From JAABTH01 sp964390725 (GTDB lineage Bacteria; Bacillota; Dethiobacteria; DTU022): a stretch of DNA of 64,000 nucleotides. The DNA is taken from NCBI GenBank assembly GCA_964390725.1, contig CAYMIW010000007.1:1-64000 (forward strand), written 5' to 3'. The notes under the pieces were generated by a model, which had not been told where the DNA came from, searched no databases, and saw nothing but the letters and a program-made list of their open reading frames with translations. Of this stretch, positions 16,739 to 25,629 are shown piece by piece (the first letter of the stretch is position 1; every line of letters begins with the position of its first letter). Made by a program: the position numbers and the translations under genes.

Positions 16739-16883
16739 CGGCTTATTGATTACTATAACCCCCAAAATAACTTAATATTTTGAAATCGGTCCGTTATGTT
16801 CGGATGTGATATCATTTACCCAGGAGATAGCCGGCACATGTGCCAGATTGCTTATTTATGCCGGGTTCTAAGGAGAATGGTTA

Positions 16884-17978
16884 ATGCGAAAGATACCTAT
16901 CGATAAAGTTGAACCCGGAATGATTAACAATATTACTGTTCCTGGGTTTCTGGGGCAGGCACTTCTTAATGAAGGCGTGCAGATTAAATCGCGACACATT
17001 TATTATTTAAAGCAGATGGGTATTGATTATTTGTATGTTAAGGATTCGCGTATGGCTGAAATTACCTGTAAAGACTTAATCAGCAGTGAAGTTCGCAGCG
17101 AAGGCCGGGCACTGATAGCTGGTTTGATCAGGGATCTGGATACTTCTGTTCCTAACCCGAAAGTGATCAATAGCAGGGAAAAAGACATTATTAGTTATGT
17201 GGAGAAAATAATCGTAGAAATTAAAAACAACGAAAATCCGGTTATCCAGTTCAGTGATTTGCGAGCCCATGCCGGATACCTGTTTGCACACAGTGTAAAT
17301 TGCTGCGTTATTTCAACTCTGCTTGCTTCCAGGATGAACTATGACATAAATACTCAGAGGCTTATTGCCATGGGTGCTTTCCTTCACGATATAGGTTATA
17401 TAAGTATACCCCAAATGATTTTGCACAAGCCTGGCTGTCTTACTGAAAAAGAATTCGAATTAGTCAAAACACATGCTCGCTACGGTTATAGCTTGTTTAA
17501 AAAAACCAGGCTTTTTTCAGAAAGGGTAGCAGAAATTATCCTGCAGCATCATGAAAGAATTCTGGGGCAGGGTTATCCCGGGGGATTAAAAGGAAAAGAA
17601 ATAAATGCACTGGCCAGAATAGTGGCTGTTGCTGATGTTTTTGATGCTATCTCCTCAGATAAATCTTACCGCGGTGCTTACCAGGCACATGAAGCCGTAA
17701 AAATGATGCAATCATGGAGTGGTGATTATTTCGATCCGGAAATTATTAATGCTTTCATGGGTGTTGTTGCAGCCTATCCCATTGGTTCATACGTCACATT
17801 GAATAACGGTGAAAGCGGATTAGTAGTTACCAACAAAACCGGCTGTGTAACACAACCAGTGGTGCGGGTGCTTTACAAAAAAGATTTTACACCTCATCCT
17901 TCGCCGTACGATCTTGACCTGGCAAAAAATGATTATATGTCTGTTGCAGCAGTTACTGATGATTCAACAGTGCTTTAA
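16884..17978 (+). CDS. HD-GYP domain c-di-GMP phosphodiesterase, paralog
   Basis: A 364-residue protein with the same order as the one at 13781: N-terminal segment (KVEPGMINNITVPG), HD-GYP domain with FLHDIGY, QHHERILGQGYPGG and ADVFDAISS, and a C-terminal tail with NGESGLVV and PHPSPYDLDL. The key HD and GYP residues are kept. It follows AAGGAGAATGG and has 145 bases upstream, so it may have its own promoter. Its stop overlaps the end of the convergent cyclophilin gene by four bases. Confidence 0.93.
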   Translation: MRKIPIDKVEPGMINNITVPGFLGQALLNEGVQIKSRHIYYLKQMGIDYLYVKDSRMAEITCKDLISSEVRSEGRALIAGLIRDLDTSVPNPKVINSREKDIISYVEKIIVEIKNNENPVIQFSDLRAHAGYLFAHSVNCCVISTLLASRMNYDINTQRLIAMGAFLHDIGYISIPQMILHKPGCLTEKEFELVKTHARYGYSLFKKTRLFSERVAEIILQHHERILGQGYPGGLKGKEINALARIVAVADVFDAISSDKSYRGAYQAHEAVKMMQSWSGDYFDPEIINAFMGVVAAYPIGSYVTLNNGESGLVVTNKTGCVTQPVVRVLYKKDFTPHPSPYDLDLAKNDYMSVAAVTDDSTVL

Positions 17979-18496
17979 ATCTTTTCAGGGGCGGCATATT
18001 CAATGCCAAACTTTTCTATAGTAATGTTTTTAATACGCTGTTCCTCGATCGGTTTATCGCGTGGGTCTGTTGCTGTTGAAACAATACTATCTACAACATC
18101 CATCCCTTCAGTTACCTGTCCGAACGCTGCATACTGTCCATCGAGATGTGTTGCAGGCTTTACCATTATAAAAAACTGTGACCCTGCTGAATCATTATGC
18201 TGCGATCTGGCCATTGATATTACGCCTCTTTTATGTTTAATCCTGTTTTTATGCCCGTTAGCAGTGAATTCACCTTTTATAGAGTAGCCCGGTCCGCCGG
18301 TCCCAAACCCCTGGGGGCATCCACCCTGAATCATAAAACCGGGAATAACCCGGTGGAAGATCAGGTTATTGTAGAAACCTGATTCGGCCAGGCAAATAAA
18401 GTTATTAACAGTATTTGGAGCATTCCCGGGATCAAGCTCAATTATAATCTTACTATTGTTTTCCATCTCGATTGTTACTAGAGGATTCTTACTCAT
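17975..18496 (-). CDS. Peptidyl-prolyl cis-trans isomerase (cyclophilin)
   Basis: A 173-residue cytoplasmic cyclophilin that speeds proline isomerisation during folding. FHRVIPGFMIQGGCPQGFGTGGPGY, split here by length limits into FHRVIPGFMIQGG and the GTGGPGY segment, is the classic active-site region, followed by SMARSQ and SQFFI. There is no signal peptide. The ATG at 18496 follows AAGGAGA by nine bases. The stop codon overlaps that of the convergent HD-GYP gene (17978). Confidence 0.95.
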   Translation of the reverse strand: MSKNPLVTIEMENNSKIIIELDPGNAPNTVNNFICLAESGFYNNLIFHRVIPGFMIQGGCPQGFGTGGPGYSIKGEFTANGHKNRIKHKRGVISMARSQHNDSAGSQFFIMVKPATHLDGQYAAFGQVTEGMDVVDSIVSTATDPRDKPIEEQRIKNITIEKFGIEYAAPEKI

Positions 18497-18618
18497 CAAT
18501 ATAATCTCCTTTCTTTTTTTTAAATACGTTCAATAGATATCTCAGTTATTCATAGAGCTACCATGCACTACTATCTAACTGGTGCAACTAGCCATACAGG
18601 TATCCGGTATAATCATGA

Positions 18619-20331
18619 TTAGGCCAGTTCCAGCTCGTTATTTTTATATTGCTCGCGGCATAAACTTCGCTGTAATTTACCGGAGCTGGTTTTTGGCAAT
18701 GTGCCTTTTTTGACCAGGACAATTTCTTTGGGCGAGACTCCACAGGCTGACAGAACCCGATAACGTATTTTCCGTTTAATTGAAGCATAATCATCATTTA
18801 CTACCTCGGCGACAACCACAACAAATTCTTTTCCATGCCGGGTGCCTACACTGAAGGCGATAACATTGCCTGGCCGGACCCCTTCAACCGAACCTGATGC
18901 TCTTTCAATGTCCTGTGGATATATATTCCTTCCGGCGATTATTATAACATCTTTTAAACGCCCGCATATTACCAGTTCATCAGTTCCGCCACCAGGGCCT
19001 TCAACGAAATAACCGAGGTCACCGGTTCTCAGCCATCCGTCTTTTAAAAGTTTCTCACTGGCTTCCGGTTGTTTATAATAGCCGGTTGTTACAGAGTCAC
19101 CTTTGATTTGAAGTTCTCCAACCTGTCTCAGTCCAAGTTTTTGTTCACTGTCGGGATCGCAGATACGCATTTTCAGGCCTGGGAGAGGACTGCCCAAAAG
19201 GGGCAACCGCCTCATTTTTTTATTCTTGGCAGGGTAACGGGCGATTTTTTCTTTTTCCAGGATCTCTGGGTCTACAATGTCGCAGACCATGCCGCGCATG
19301 ACTGGTGGAAAAGTTCCGCCTATGGTTACTTCTGCCATGCCAAAAGCACAAAACTCAGCTCCGGGTCTGAAGCCGTGTATTTTGGCGGCAGCAACAAAGT
19401 TTTCAACAGCATCCGGTTCAATTGGTTCAGCGCCGTTTAATGCTAAGCGAATTTTGCTCAGATCGAGCTTTTCTCCGCTGCTGCTCATTCTTTTCAAAGC
19501 CCTGGTGGCCAGTATGTAAGAAAAATTCGGGCCTGCCGTTATTGTTCCCCCGTAGTCAGACAGCCAGCGCATCCAGTTGGCGGGATTATTTAAAAAGTCC
19601 TGCGGTGAAGAGAGAATGAGAGAGCACCCTTTAAACATGGCGGTGGTTAAAATGCCAATCAGTCCCATGTCGTGGTAAAGGGGTAGCCAGGAAACCATGA
19701 CATCATTGTCAATATCCAGCCCCACTTTTTGATCCATGGCATTAATATTAGCGCAGATTACCCGGTGTGGAAGCATCACCCCTTTTGGAGCAGAAGTACT
19801 GCCTGAAGTAAACTGCATTATAGCCAGGCGATCCGGATCTCTATCAATAGCATGATAAATGGTTGAGTTTTTGTTGTTTTGCTGGTTTAATTCGTCCAGG
19901 GTTATTATGGGGGGGTCGTTTTCACGGGGCTCATAAAAAGACACCATGCCGGGATCAACAATTAATGCTGCCGCGTCACTGCTGGCCAAATGAGCCCTGG
20001 TTTGATTAATAAATTCTCCGATCGAGTTCATGCGCATAGGAATTGGTACAACAATTATGCATGCACCCGCCAGCCATGTTGCCTGTATGGCAGTTACCAG
20101 CGGCCGGCTAGTTAATCCAAGAACTGCAACATGATCACCTGGTTTTATTCCCCTTGCCTGTAAAACTGCAGCGTAATCATGGGCATCCTGATGAAGCTGT
20201 TTCCACTTTACAGTTTGGGGCTTGTCCCCACCTGAAGCTGAACCGACAAAGGTTATGGAATTGCCCTTTGCAGCAGCTTTTTCGATGTATGACAGAAGGT
20301 CGTTTCGGATTTCGCTGTTTAAACTTTTCAT
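18619..20331 (-). CDS. Fatty acyl-AMP ligase-like adenylating enzyme
   Basis: A 570-residue member of the ANL superfamily. The P-loop is FTSGSTSAPKGVM, and WLPLYHDMGLIG is typical of fatty acyl-AMP ligases (FAAL) rather than ordinary acyl-CoA ligases. Later motifs are GWLRTGDLGYF, GRLKDVIIIAGRNIYPQDIE and PKTSSGKLQR with the catalytic Lys. FAALs hand acyl-adenylates to carrier proteins in lipid or polyketide assembly, but no carrier protein, PKS or NRPS gene is nearby, so the acceptor is unknown. ATG 20331 has a GAGGA ahead; a longer frame from 20367 lacks support. It is divergent from the glycyl radical operon. Confidence 0.87.
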   Translation of the reverse strand: MKSLNSEIRNDLLSYIEKAAAKGNSITFVGSASGGDKPQTVKWKQLHQDAHDYAAVLQARGIKPGDHVAVLGLTSRPLVTAIQATWLAGACIIVVPIPMRMNSIGEFINQTRAHLASSDAAALIVDPGMVSFYEPRENDPPIITLDELNQQNNKNSTIYHAIDRDPDRLAIMQFTSGSTSAPKGVMLPHRVICANINAMDQKVGLDIDNDVMVSWLPLYHDMGLIGILTTAMFKGCSLILSSPQDFLNNPANWMRWLSDYGGTITAGPNFSYILATRALKRMSSSGEKLDLSKIRLALNGAEPIEPDAVENFVAAAKIHGFRPGAEFCAFGMAEVTIGGTFPPVMRGMVCDIVDPEILEKEKIARYPAKNKKMRRLPLLGSPLPGLKMRICDPDSEQKLGLRQVGELQIKGDSVTTGYYKQPEASEKLLKDGWLRTGDLGYFVEGPGGGTDELVICGRLKDVIIIAGRNIYPQDIERASGSVEGVRPGNVIAFSVGTRHGKEFVVVVAEVVNDDYASIKRKIRYRVLSACGVSPKEIVLVKKGTLPKTSSGKLQRSLCREQYKNNELELA

Positions 20332-20562
20332 CGTTGTCCTCGCTATCCATAATGATATTAAGTACAAATTGTCCCAATACGAACCTTAATATTTTAACTT
20401 ATCGGCTTTACTCTTACAAGCCCTGCTCAGGCAGGAATATAACTGTGTAAATTGAATTAATAATATTAAAAAATAAATATGAATCCTGGTCCAGTTGAAC
20501 TATATTATAATATGCATCTGCGTTCAAATAAATGTGACGATTTGTAAAAAGGAGTGATAGGA

Positions 20563-23052
20563 ATGGCAGCAGTTAAAGAACCATTCAACATGACTGAGAG
20601 GATAAAGTGGCTTTATGATTATTATTTTCTTGGTACTGAAAGAAAATGGAATAATGAGTTTATAGCTTTTGGTTCCGGTGAAGAAGATGATTGGCTTTTT
20701 GAAGAAATGAATTTTTACATTGTTCCCGAGGTATACACATTTTTTAACCCTATGAACAAGGCTTTCACCCAGAATGCAGTGCCGCTTGAATTACCAGATC
20801 ATTTTTTTAAACGCAGTCTGCCTGAAAGAAAAGCCTATTTTATTCGTAAAGCCATGGTTGAAGGCGTCCCCAGGGAAATACTGCCCGGTGATCTCCTCGC
20901 CGGAGGTAGGTTTAACATTGTATGTTCAAAATGTTGGACTCCACGGGAGAAAAAAGAACACCACAAGAAGATCTTTGGTCAAAACGGGCTTCGAAAAAGA
21001 TTGTTCGAATTTAAAGATAAAGGGTTTGGCAACTGTGGTCCGACCTCCGGCCATCTTATAGCTGATTATCCCATGATTTTAAAAGAAGGGTTCAGGGGAG
21101 TATATGAGTATTATGGAGAACTTTATGAAAGTTTACCCGGGTCAAAGAAGAAAGGCCGGGAAGGCGCTAACCTGCGGGCCATGCGCGAAGCCTGCCTGAT
21201 GCCTAAAGAGCTGGCTGCTGCTTACAGGGACGAATGTCTGGCCCTGGCCCGCGATGAGGAAAAGCCGCAGCGTAAAAAAGAGCTGCTGCAAATAGCTGAA
21301 AACCTGAATAAAGTCCCCTGGGAGCCCGCTTCTGATTTTTGGGAAGCTGTCCAATCACTTTGGTTAACACATATGCTGATTATGGCAGACGAGAACTATC
21401 CCGGTCCCGGTGTTTCATTTGGCAGGCTGGATCAGTATTTGCTGCCCTATTGGCAGCATTCAATGTCCGGGGGTATGGATATTGAATTCGGAAAAGAAAT
21501 CCTCAAGTGTTTTTGGATACACTGTAATACTGCCTATGACGCTATGATCCGAACCGGCAGTAACCAGGGAATTACAGCTGGGTACGGACAGCTCTTCAAC
21601 CTTTCAGGAATGGGTAAAAACGGGGTTGATATGACTAACGAGCTTACTTATGTAATCCTGGAAGTAATCGATGAAATGACTCCCATACTTGAGCCCAAGC
21701 CTAACGTGCGTTTGCACCGTAATAGCCCTGAAGAACTTCTTGACAAGGTAGTTGACATGATTGCCCGCAGCCAGGGGGCTCCCTTCCTGCTCAATTTTGA
21801 TGAACGGTCAATGGCCGGACTGCTTCGTCAAGCCAAACGGGCAGGTTGTGAAGAACTGATTAATGAAGATAATGTTCATAATTATGCCTCGGTTGGTTGC
21901 CTTGAAAATACCATGTGTGGGAATGACCGTTCCGCCACGGTTGACTGTAATCTGAACCTCTATAAAGCAGTAGAGCTGGCCTTGAACAACGGGGAAGAAA
22001 TGCAGGTTTACCAGGATCAGATCTGGAGCAAACCCTATAAGCCTTTAACAGATGCCCCGAAAACCGGTTGTGCTGAGAATTTTAATATATTTGAACAATT
22101 TCTCGATGCTTACAGCGAGCAGACCAGGTATATTATCAAGAAGATGGTAAACCTTTTTAACGATATGGAGCAGGTTAGAGCCGAATTTTCGCCGACACCG
22201 TACCTTTCATCGCTTGTCCGCGGCTGCGCCGAAAAAGGGCTTGATATAACCCAGGGGGGTGCGGAACTTAAATTCATTACTATAGAGGCAGTGACGTATG
22301 CAACAACAGTAGATTCAATCCTGGCAGTTAAGTATATGGTATTTGATGAAAAAATTTGCACCATGGCCGAATTAAAGCAGGCGCTTCAGGCAAATTGGAA
22401 AGGTTATGAAAAACTTCAGGCTGTTGCAATTAATAAGGCGCCCAAGTACGGACGTGATGATGATCAGGCTGATTATATAGCCCGGAAAGTAATGGATATT
22501 TGGGCAGAGGAAACCTGGCGCTATAAAACTTCTGCCACAGGGGCTCAATTCCGCCCGGGCATGCTCAGCTGGAATTACTGGATATCTTCAGGCTACATTT
22601 TGCCAGCCAGTCCGGATGGGAGAAGTAAAGGTCAGTTTTTATCTAACGCTATTTGCCCGGTAAACGGAGCCGATATAAATGGACCAACGGCAAATGCCAA
22701 TTCAGTTGGCATAGCACTCGGCGGTCATGATCAGTCAGAGGGTGATTACCTGGGTTATAGAAATTCTCTGCCCAACGGAGCGTCCCATACGATTACCCTT
22801 AATCCTTCAATTTTATCAACAGGTGAGCAAAAGGAGAAGTTGAAAGCATTTCTCAGGGGGTATGCAGAAAATGGAGGGACAGCACTGCAGATCAATGTGA
22901 TCGATGCCGACATGCTTCGCGATGCCCAGGCTAACCCCCGCAATTATCGCCATCTCCTGGTGCGGGTCACAGGTTATAATGCCTACTTTGCCGGGTTGGG
23001 GCGGGAACTGCAGGATGAAATTATAGCCAGGGAAAGTCACAAATGCTTATAA
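20563..23052 (+). CDS. Glycyl radical enzyme (pyruvate formate-lyase family), subclass unassigned
   Basis: An 829-residue oxygen-sensitive enzyme using a glycyl radical. The active-site thiyl Cys446 lies in VGCLENTMCG with Glu two residues on, and the C-terminal radical motif is RVTGYNAYF with Gly804. The Cys-x-Glu pair occurs in dehydratases, C-N and C-S lyases and arylacetate decarboxylases of this superfamily. It is not a PFL proper, which has Cys-Cys. I cannot fix the substrate; an arylacetate decarboxylase-like role is one option. ATG 20563 follows AAGGAGTG; a GTG at 20554 is part of that site. The activase gene overlaps its end by ten bases. Confidence 0.9.
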   Translation: MAAVKEPFNMTERIKWLYDYYFLGTERKWNNEFIAFGSGEEDDWLFEEMNFYIVPEVYTFFNPMNKAFTQNAVPLELPDHFFKRSLPERKAYFIRKAMVEGVPREILPGDLLAGGRFNIVCSKCWTPREKKEHHKKIFGQNGLRKRLFEFKDKGFGNCGPTSGHLIADYPMILKEGFRGVYEYYGELYESLPGSKKKGREGANLRAMREACLMPKELAAAYRDECLALARDEEKPQRKKELLQIAENLNKVPWEPASDFWEAVQSLWLTHMLIMADENYPGPGVSFGRLDQYLLPYWQHSMSGGMDIEFGKEILKCFWIHCNTAYDAMIRTGSNQGITAGYGQLFNLSGMGKNGVDMTNELTYVILEVIDEMTPILEPKPNVRLHRNSPEELLDKVVDMIARSQGAPFLLNFDERSMAGLLRQAKRAGCEELINEDNVHNYASVGCLENTMCGNDRSATVDCNLNLYKAVELALNNGEEMQVYQDQIWSKPYKPLTDAPKTGCAENFNIFEQFLDAYSEQTRYIIKKMVNLFNDMEQVRAEFSPTPYLSSLVRGCAEKGLDITQGGAELKFITIEAVTYATTVDSILAVKYMVFDEKICTMAELKQALQANWKGYEKLQAVAINKAPKYGRDDDQADYIARKVMDIWAEETWRYKTSATGAQFRPGMLSWNYWISSGYILPASPDGRSKGQFLSNAICPVNGADINGPTANANSVGIALGGHDQSEGDYLGYRNSLPNGASHTITLNPSILSTGEQKEKLKAFLRGYAENGGTALQINVIDADMLRDAQANPRNYRHLLVRVTGYNAYFAGLGRELQDEIIARESHKCL

Positions 23053-24032
23053 AGCCGGAAGCCCTGGTGCTGGATATCCAGCGGATGTCAACTGATGATG
23101 GCCCCGGTTTACGAACTACACTTTTCCTCAAGGGTTGTAGTTTACATTGCCAGTGGTGTCACAATCCAGACAGTATAGTTTTAAAACCTGAAGTGCAATG
23201 GAATAAAGTAAAGTGTATTGGTTGCGGTTCCTGTTCTTCCATATGTGCCAGTGGAGCACTTCAGCATAAAGAAAAAGGTATATTTGTTAATTATCAACTC
23301 TGTAATTTGTGTTATTCCTGTATCAATGAATGCCCTTCCGGGGCCATGTCAGTTCGGGGCAGGCGCTATGATCCGGACGATCTGCTCAGGGAATTGTTGA
23401 AAGACAAGGCTTACTTTAACAGGGATGGCGGGGTAACCATATCGGGAGGAGAGCCTCTATTGCAGGTTGACACTGTAGTCTATTTGCTGCGTGAACTAAA
23501 AAATAATCAGGTTCATACTGCTCTTGACACAGCCGGTCTTGTTTCATTTGAATCCCTGGCCAGGGGGTTGGAGTTCAGCGACCTGCTTCTCTACGATATT
23601 AAGATTATCGACCCGGCCTTACATAAACATTTTACCGGTAGTGGTAATGAAAAAATCCTGTCCAACCTGGTTAAGGTAGCGCGGTATTTAAATGGAAAAG
23701 CGAAAAAAATTTGGATCAGGACACCGCTAATACCAGGTGCGACTGATCATCCGGATAACATCAGGGGAATTGCCCGTTTTTTAAAGGAAAAACTTGATGG
23801 TTGTGTGGAACGTTGGGAGCTTTGTGCTTTTAACAATCTATGTGAGCATAAGTATGAGATGTTAAACAGGGAATGGCTTTTCAGCAGTACTCCCCTTATG
23901 AACAGGGCTGATCTTGACCGGTTAGCCGCTATAGCTTCAGATTGTCTGGGGCCGGGAGACACGACAGTAATCTGGACCGGCAGAGCTTGTGCAGATAATG
24001 GGCAAAATAATAATAGAGGTGAAAAGCAATGA
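23043..24032 (+). CDS. Glycyl radical enzyme activase (radical SAM)
   Basis: A 329-residue activating enzyme that generates the glycyl radical on its partner using S-adenosylmethionine. The radical SAM cluster motif is GCSLHCQWCHNP (Cys-x3-Cys-x2-Cys). Between it and the barrel lies a ferredoxin-like insert with two sets, CIGCGSCSSIC and CNLCYSCINEC, as in activases of glycerol dehydratase and decarboxylase types but not PFL activase. GGGVTISGGEPLLQ-like TISGGEPLL is the SAM-binding segment. The ATG overlaps the enzyme gene, so the two are translationally coupled. Confidence 0.94.
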   Translation: MLIKPEALVLDIQRMSTDDGPGLRTTLFLKGCSLHCQWCHNPDSIVLKPEVQWNKVKCIGCGSCSSICASGALQHKEKGIFVNYQLCNLCYSCINECPSGAMSVRGRRYDPDDLLRELLKDKAYFNRDGGVTISGGEPLLQVDTVVYLLRELKNNQVHTALDTAGLVSFESLARGLEFSDLLLYDIKIIDPALHKHFTGSGNEKILSNLVKVARYLNGKAKKIWIRTPLIPGATDHPDNIRGIARFLKEKLDGCVERWELCAFNNLCEHKYEMLNREWLFSSTPLMNRADLDRLAAIASDCLGPGDTTVIWTGRACADNGQNNNRGEKQ

Positions 24033-24853
24033 TAAATGAACAGGATAGGCCGTTGATGTGTGCTGAAAGTAAAATTGGTTTACTTGCTACAGTAGATGAA
24101 GAAGGTTCTCCCCATATCTCATTTATTTCATCTATTCGGCCGCATGGTAATAAGCAGATAATCGCCGGGCAATTTTGTGCCGGTTTGAGTAAGAATAATT
24201 TTAAAGAACGTCACAAGGTCGGTTTTTTAATCTTTACCCCTGATATGGAAATCTGGCGGGGGAGGGCTGAGTATACATCAAGTGTTACCAGCGGGCCTGA
24301 GTATGAAATGTATAATAAACAACCGTTATTCCGCTACAATTCTTATTTTGGCATTGGGACAGTTCATTACTTCAACCTGATTAATATAACGTCCAGGGAG
24401 AAGCTTACCATGAGCAAGATTGCCCTGGGAGCAATTAAAACCAGGTTGATCAGACCGCTCAGTGTATCTAACCGGAAGAGCGTCCTGAACAAGATTAGCA
24501 GGGACATGTTTAATCAGATCGATGGTTTGAAATTTATATCTTATATTGATGAGCATGGTTATCCTGTATTGGTGCCCCTGATCCAGGCTGCCGATGCCGG
24601 ACAGGACAGGATTGTTTTTGCATACAGCCCCTACGGACGGGAACTGCGGCAGCTACCCTCGGGGATTAAAGCTGCAATATTTTTTGTTAATCTGAAAATG
24701 GAGTCAGTTTTGGTTAAGGGTACTTACAACAAGACCGGAATGCTTTATCAGCGGGGAATACTGGATATCGAAAGGGTATACAACTCGATGCCCCCTCAGC
24801 CTCAATATATTTATCCCCGTCCGTTAAATCATGAAAAGGTAGTTGATTTCTAA
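24029..24853 (+). CDS. Pyridoxamine 5'-phosphate oxidase-like flavin split-barrel protein
   Basis: A 274-residue protein with two split-barrel halves. The first (residues 10-100, IGLLATVDEEGSPHISFI) is the usual flavin-binding N-terminal strand pattern; the second (about 150-260, FISYIDEHGYPVLVPL) repeats it. Such proteins bind FMN, F420 or haem and have varied redox roles. It overlaps the activase gene by four bases (ATGA) with AGAGGTG ahead, so it belongs to the glycyl radical operon. Whether it reduces the product, protects the radical enzyme, or does something else cannot be told. Confidence 0.8.
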   Translation: MINEQDRPLMCAESKIGLLATVDEEGSPHISFISSIRPHGNKQIIAGQFCAGLSKNNFKERHKVGFLIFTPDMEIWRGRAEYTSSVTSGPEYEMYNKQPLFRYNSYFGIGTVHYFNLINITSREKLTMSKIALGAIKTRLIRPLSVSNRKSVLNKISRDMFNQIDGLKFISYIDEHGYPVLVPLIQAADAGQDRIVFAYSPYGRELRQLPSGIKAAIFFVNLKMESVLVKGTYNKTGMLYQRGILDIERVYNSMPPQPQYIYPRPLNHEKVVDF

Positions 24854-24940
24854 ATAGATTTTTGAAAACGGTAAAACAGTTTTTTCTTTATTGTGCCGAA
24901 TACAGCGTAATAGTAATCAACAGGTTAAAGCGGAGGTGAC

Positions 24941-25609
24941 ATTATAGCTGGGCTGCAGACCAGGGAGAAAAGGGTTTTAATCATTGTTAACAGCCTGGCC
25001 AAACATGGTGATAGCAGGTTTACGAAGCTGTACAGTTTTATAGAGTCGGCTGGTGTTGATACGGCTGTACGTTTTTTAAAAGTTCATTACCGGCAAATAT
25101 ATATTATGCGGGATAGTCAGGCAGGCAGTAACGATTTTATTGAAAAGTTAAAAGGTATAACCGACAACTATCAGAATGAAGCGGTTGATCTTTTTTTACA
25201 ACTTCATGGTGAACCCGGGCAGCTGCAGTTTTATGACCAACGGGTTTTAACAGGTGAGTTTGCTGAGCGTATTAGTAATGCATTGCATAATAATTGCCTG
25301 AGAATGTTATATAACACTTCCTGTTACGGCGATTCTCATTCGGAAGATTTTTTACGGGCCGGTTTCAGGGTAGCAGTAGGATCTCTGAAAATCAATGCCA
25401 GTGCAGCAACAGAATATCCGATTTTTTGCCGTCTGTGGGGTAGTACGGGTATCTTCCGAAAAAACAATATAACAGTTAAAGACCTGCTGGCCAGGGCGGA
25501 CCTGGCCGGGCCACGGTGGATTGCCGACCGGTTGGCCGGGCGTTACTTTAAAGCGGTGGACAGCAGTAAAATAATCAGGGGCAACGCATCGCTTACCATA
25601 TCGGGTTAA
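24941..25609 (+). CDS. Unrecognised protein with caspase-like His-Gly / Ser-Cys pattern, non-ATG start
   Basis: The frame is open from 24929 to 25609 but has no ATG, GTG or TTG before the ATG at 25106, which lacks a ribosome-binding site. A strong GGAGGTG at 24932-24938 points instead to ATT 24941 or ATA 24944 as the start, giving 221-222 residues. From that start a first strand (RVLIIVNS, residues 11-18) appears at once. A second strand leads to LHG (His89) and a third to TSCYG (Cys128), the H-G plus S/A-C layout of clan CD cysteine peptidases such as caspases and gingipains. Family membership is inference; I do not recognise the protein. It lies 87 bases after the glycyl radical operon. Confidence 0.55.
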   Translation: MIAGLQTREKRVLIIVNSLAKHGDSRFTKLYSFIESAGVDTAVRFLKVHYRQIYIMRDSQAGSNDFIEKLKGITDNYQNEAVDLFLQLHGEPGQLQFYDQRVLTGEFAERISNALHNNCLRMLYNTSCYGDSHSEDFLRAGFRVAVGSLKINASAATEYPIFCRLWGSTGIFRKNNITVKDLLARADLAGPRWIADRLAGRYFKAVDSSKIIRGNASLTISG

Positions 25610-25629
25610 GACCGGGCAGTTGCTACGGT

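Noticed and set aside
16833..16844. GGCACATGTGCC palindrome before the second HD-GYP gene
   Set aside because: Twelve symmetrical bases alone in one place are weak evidence for an operator; no second copy was noticed.
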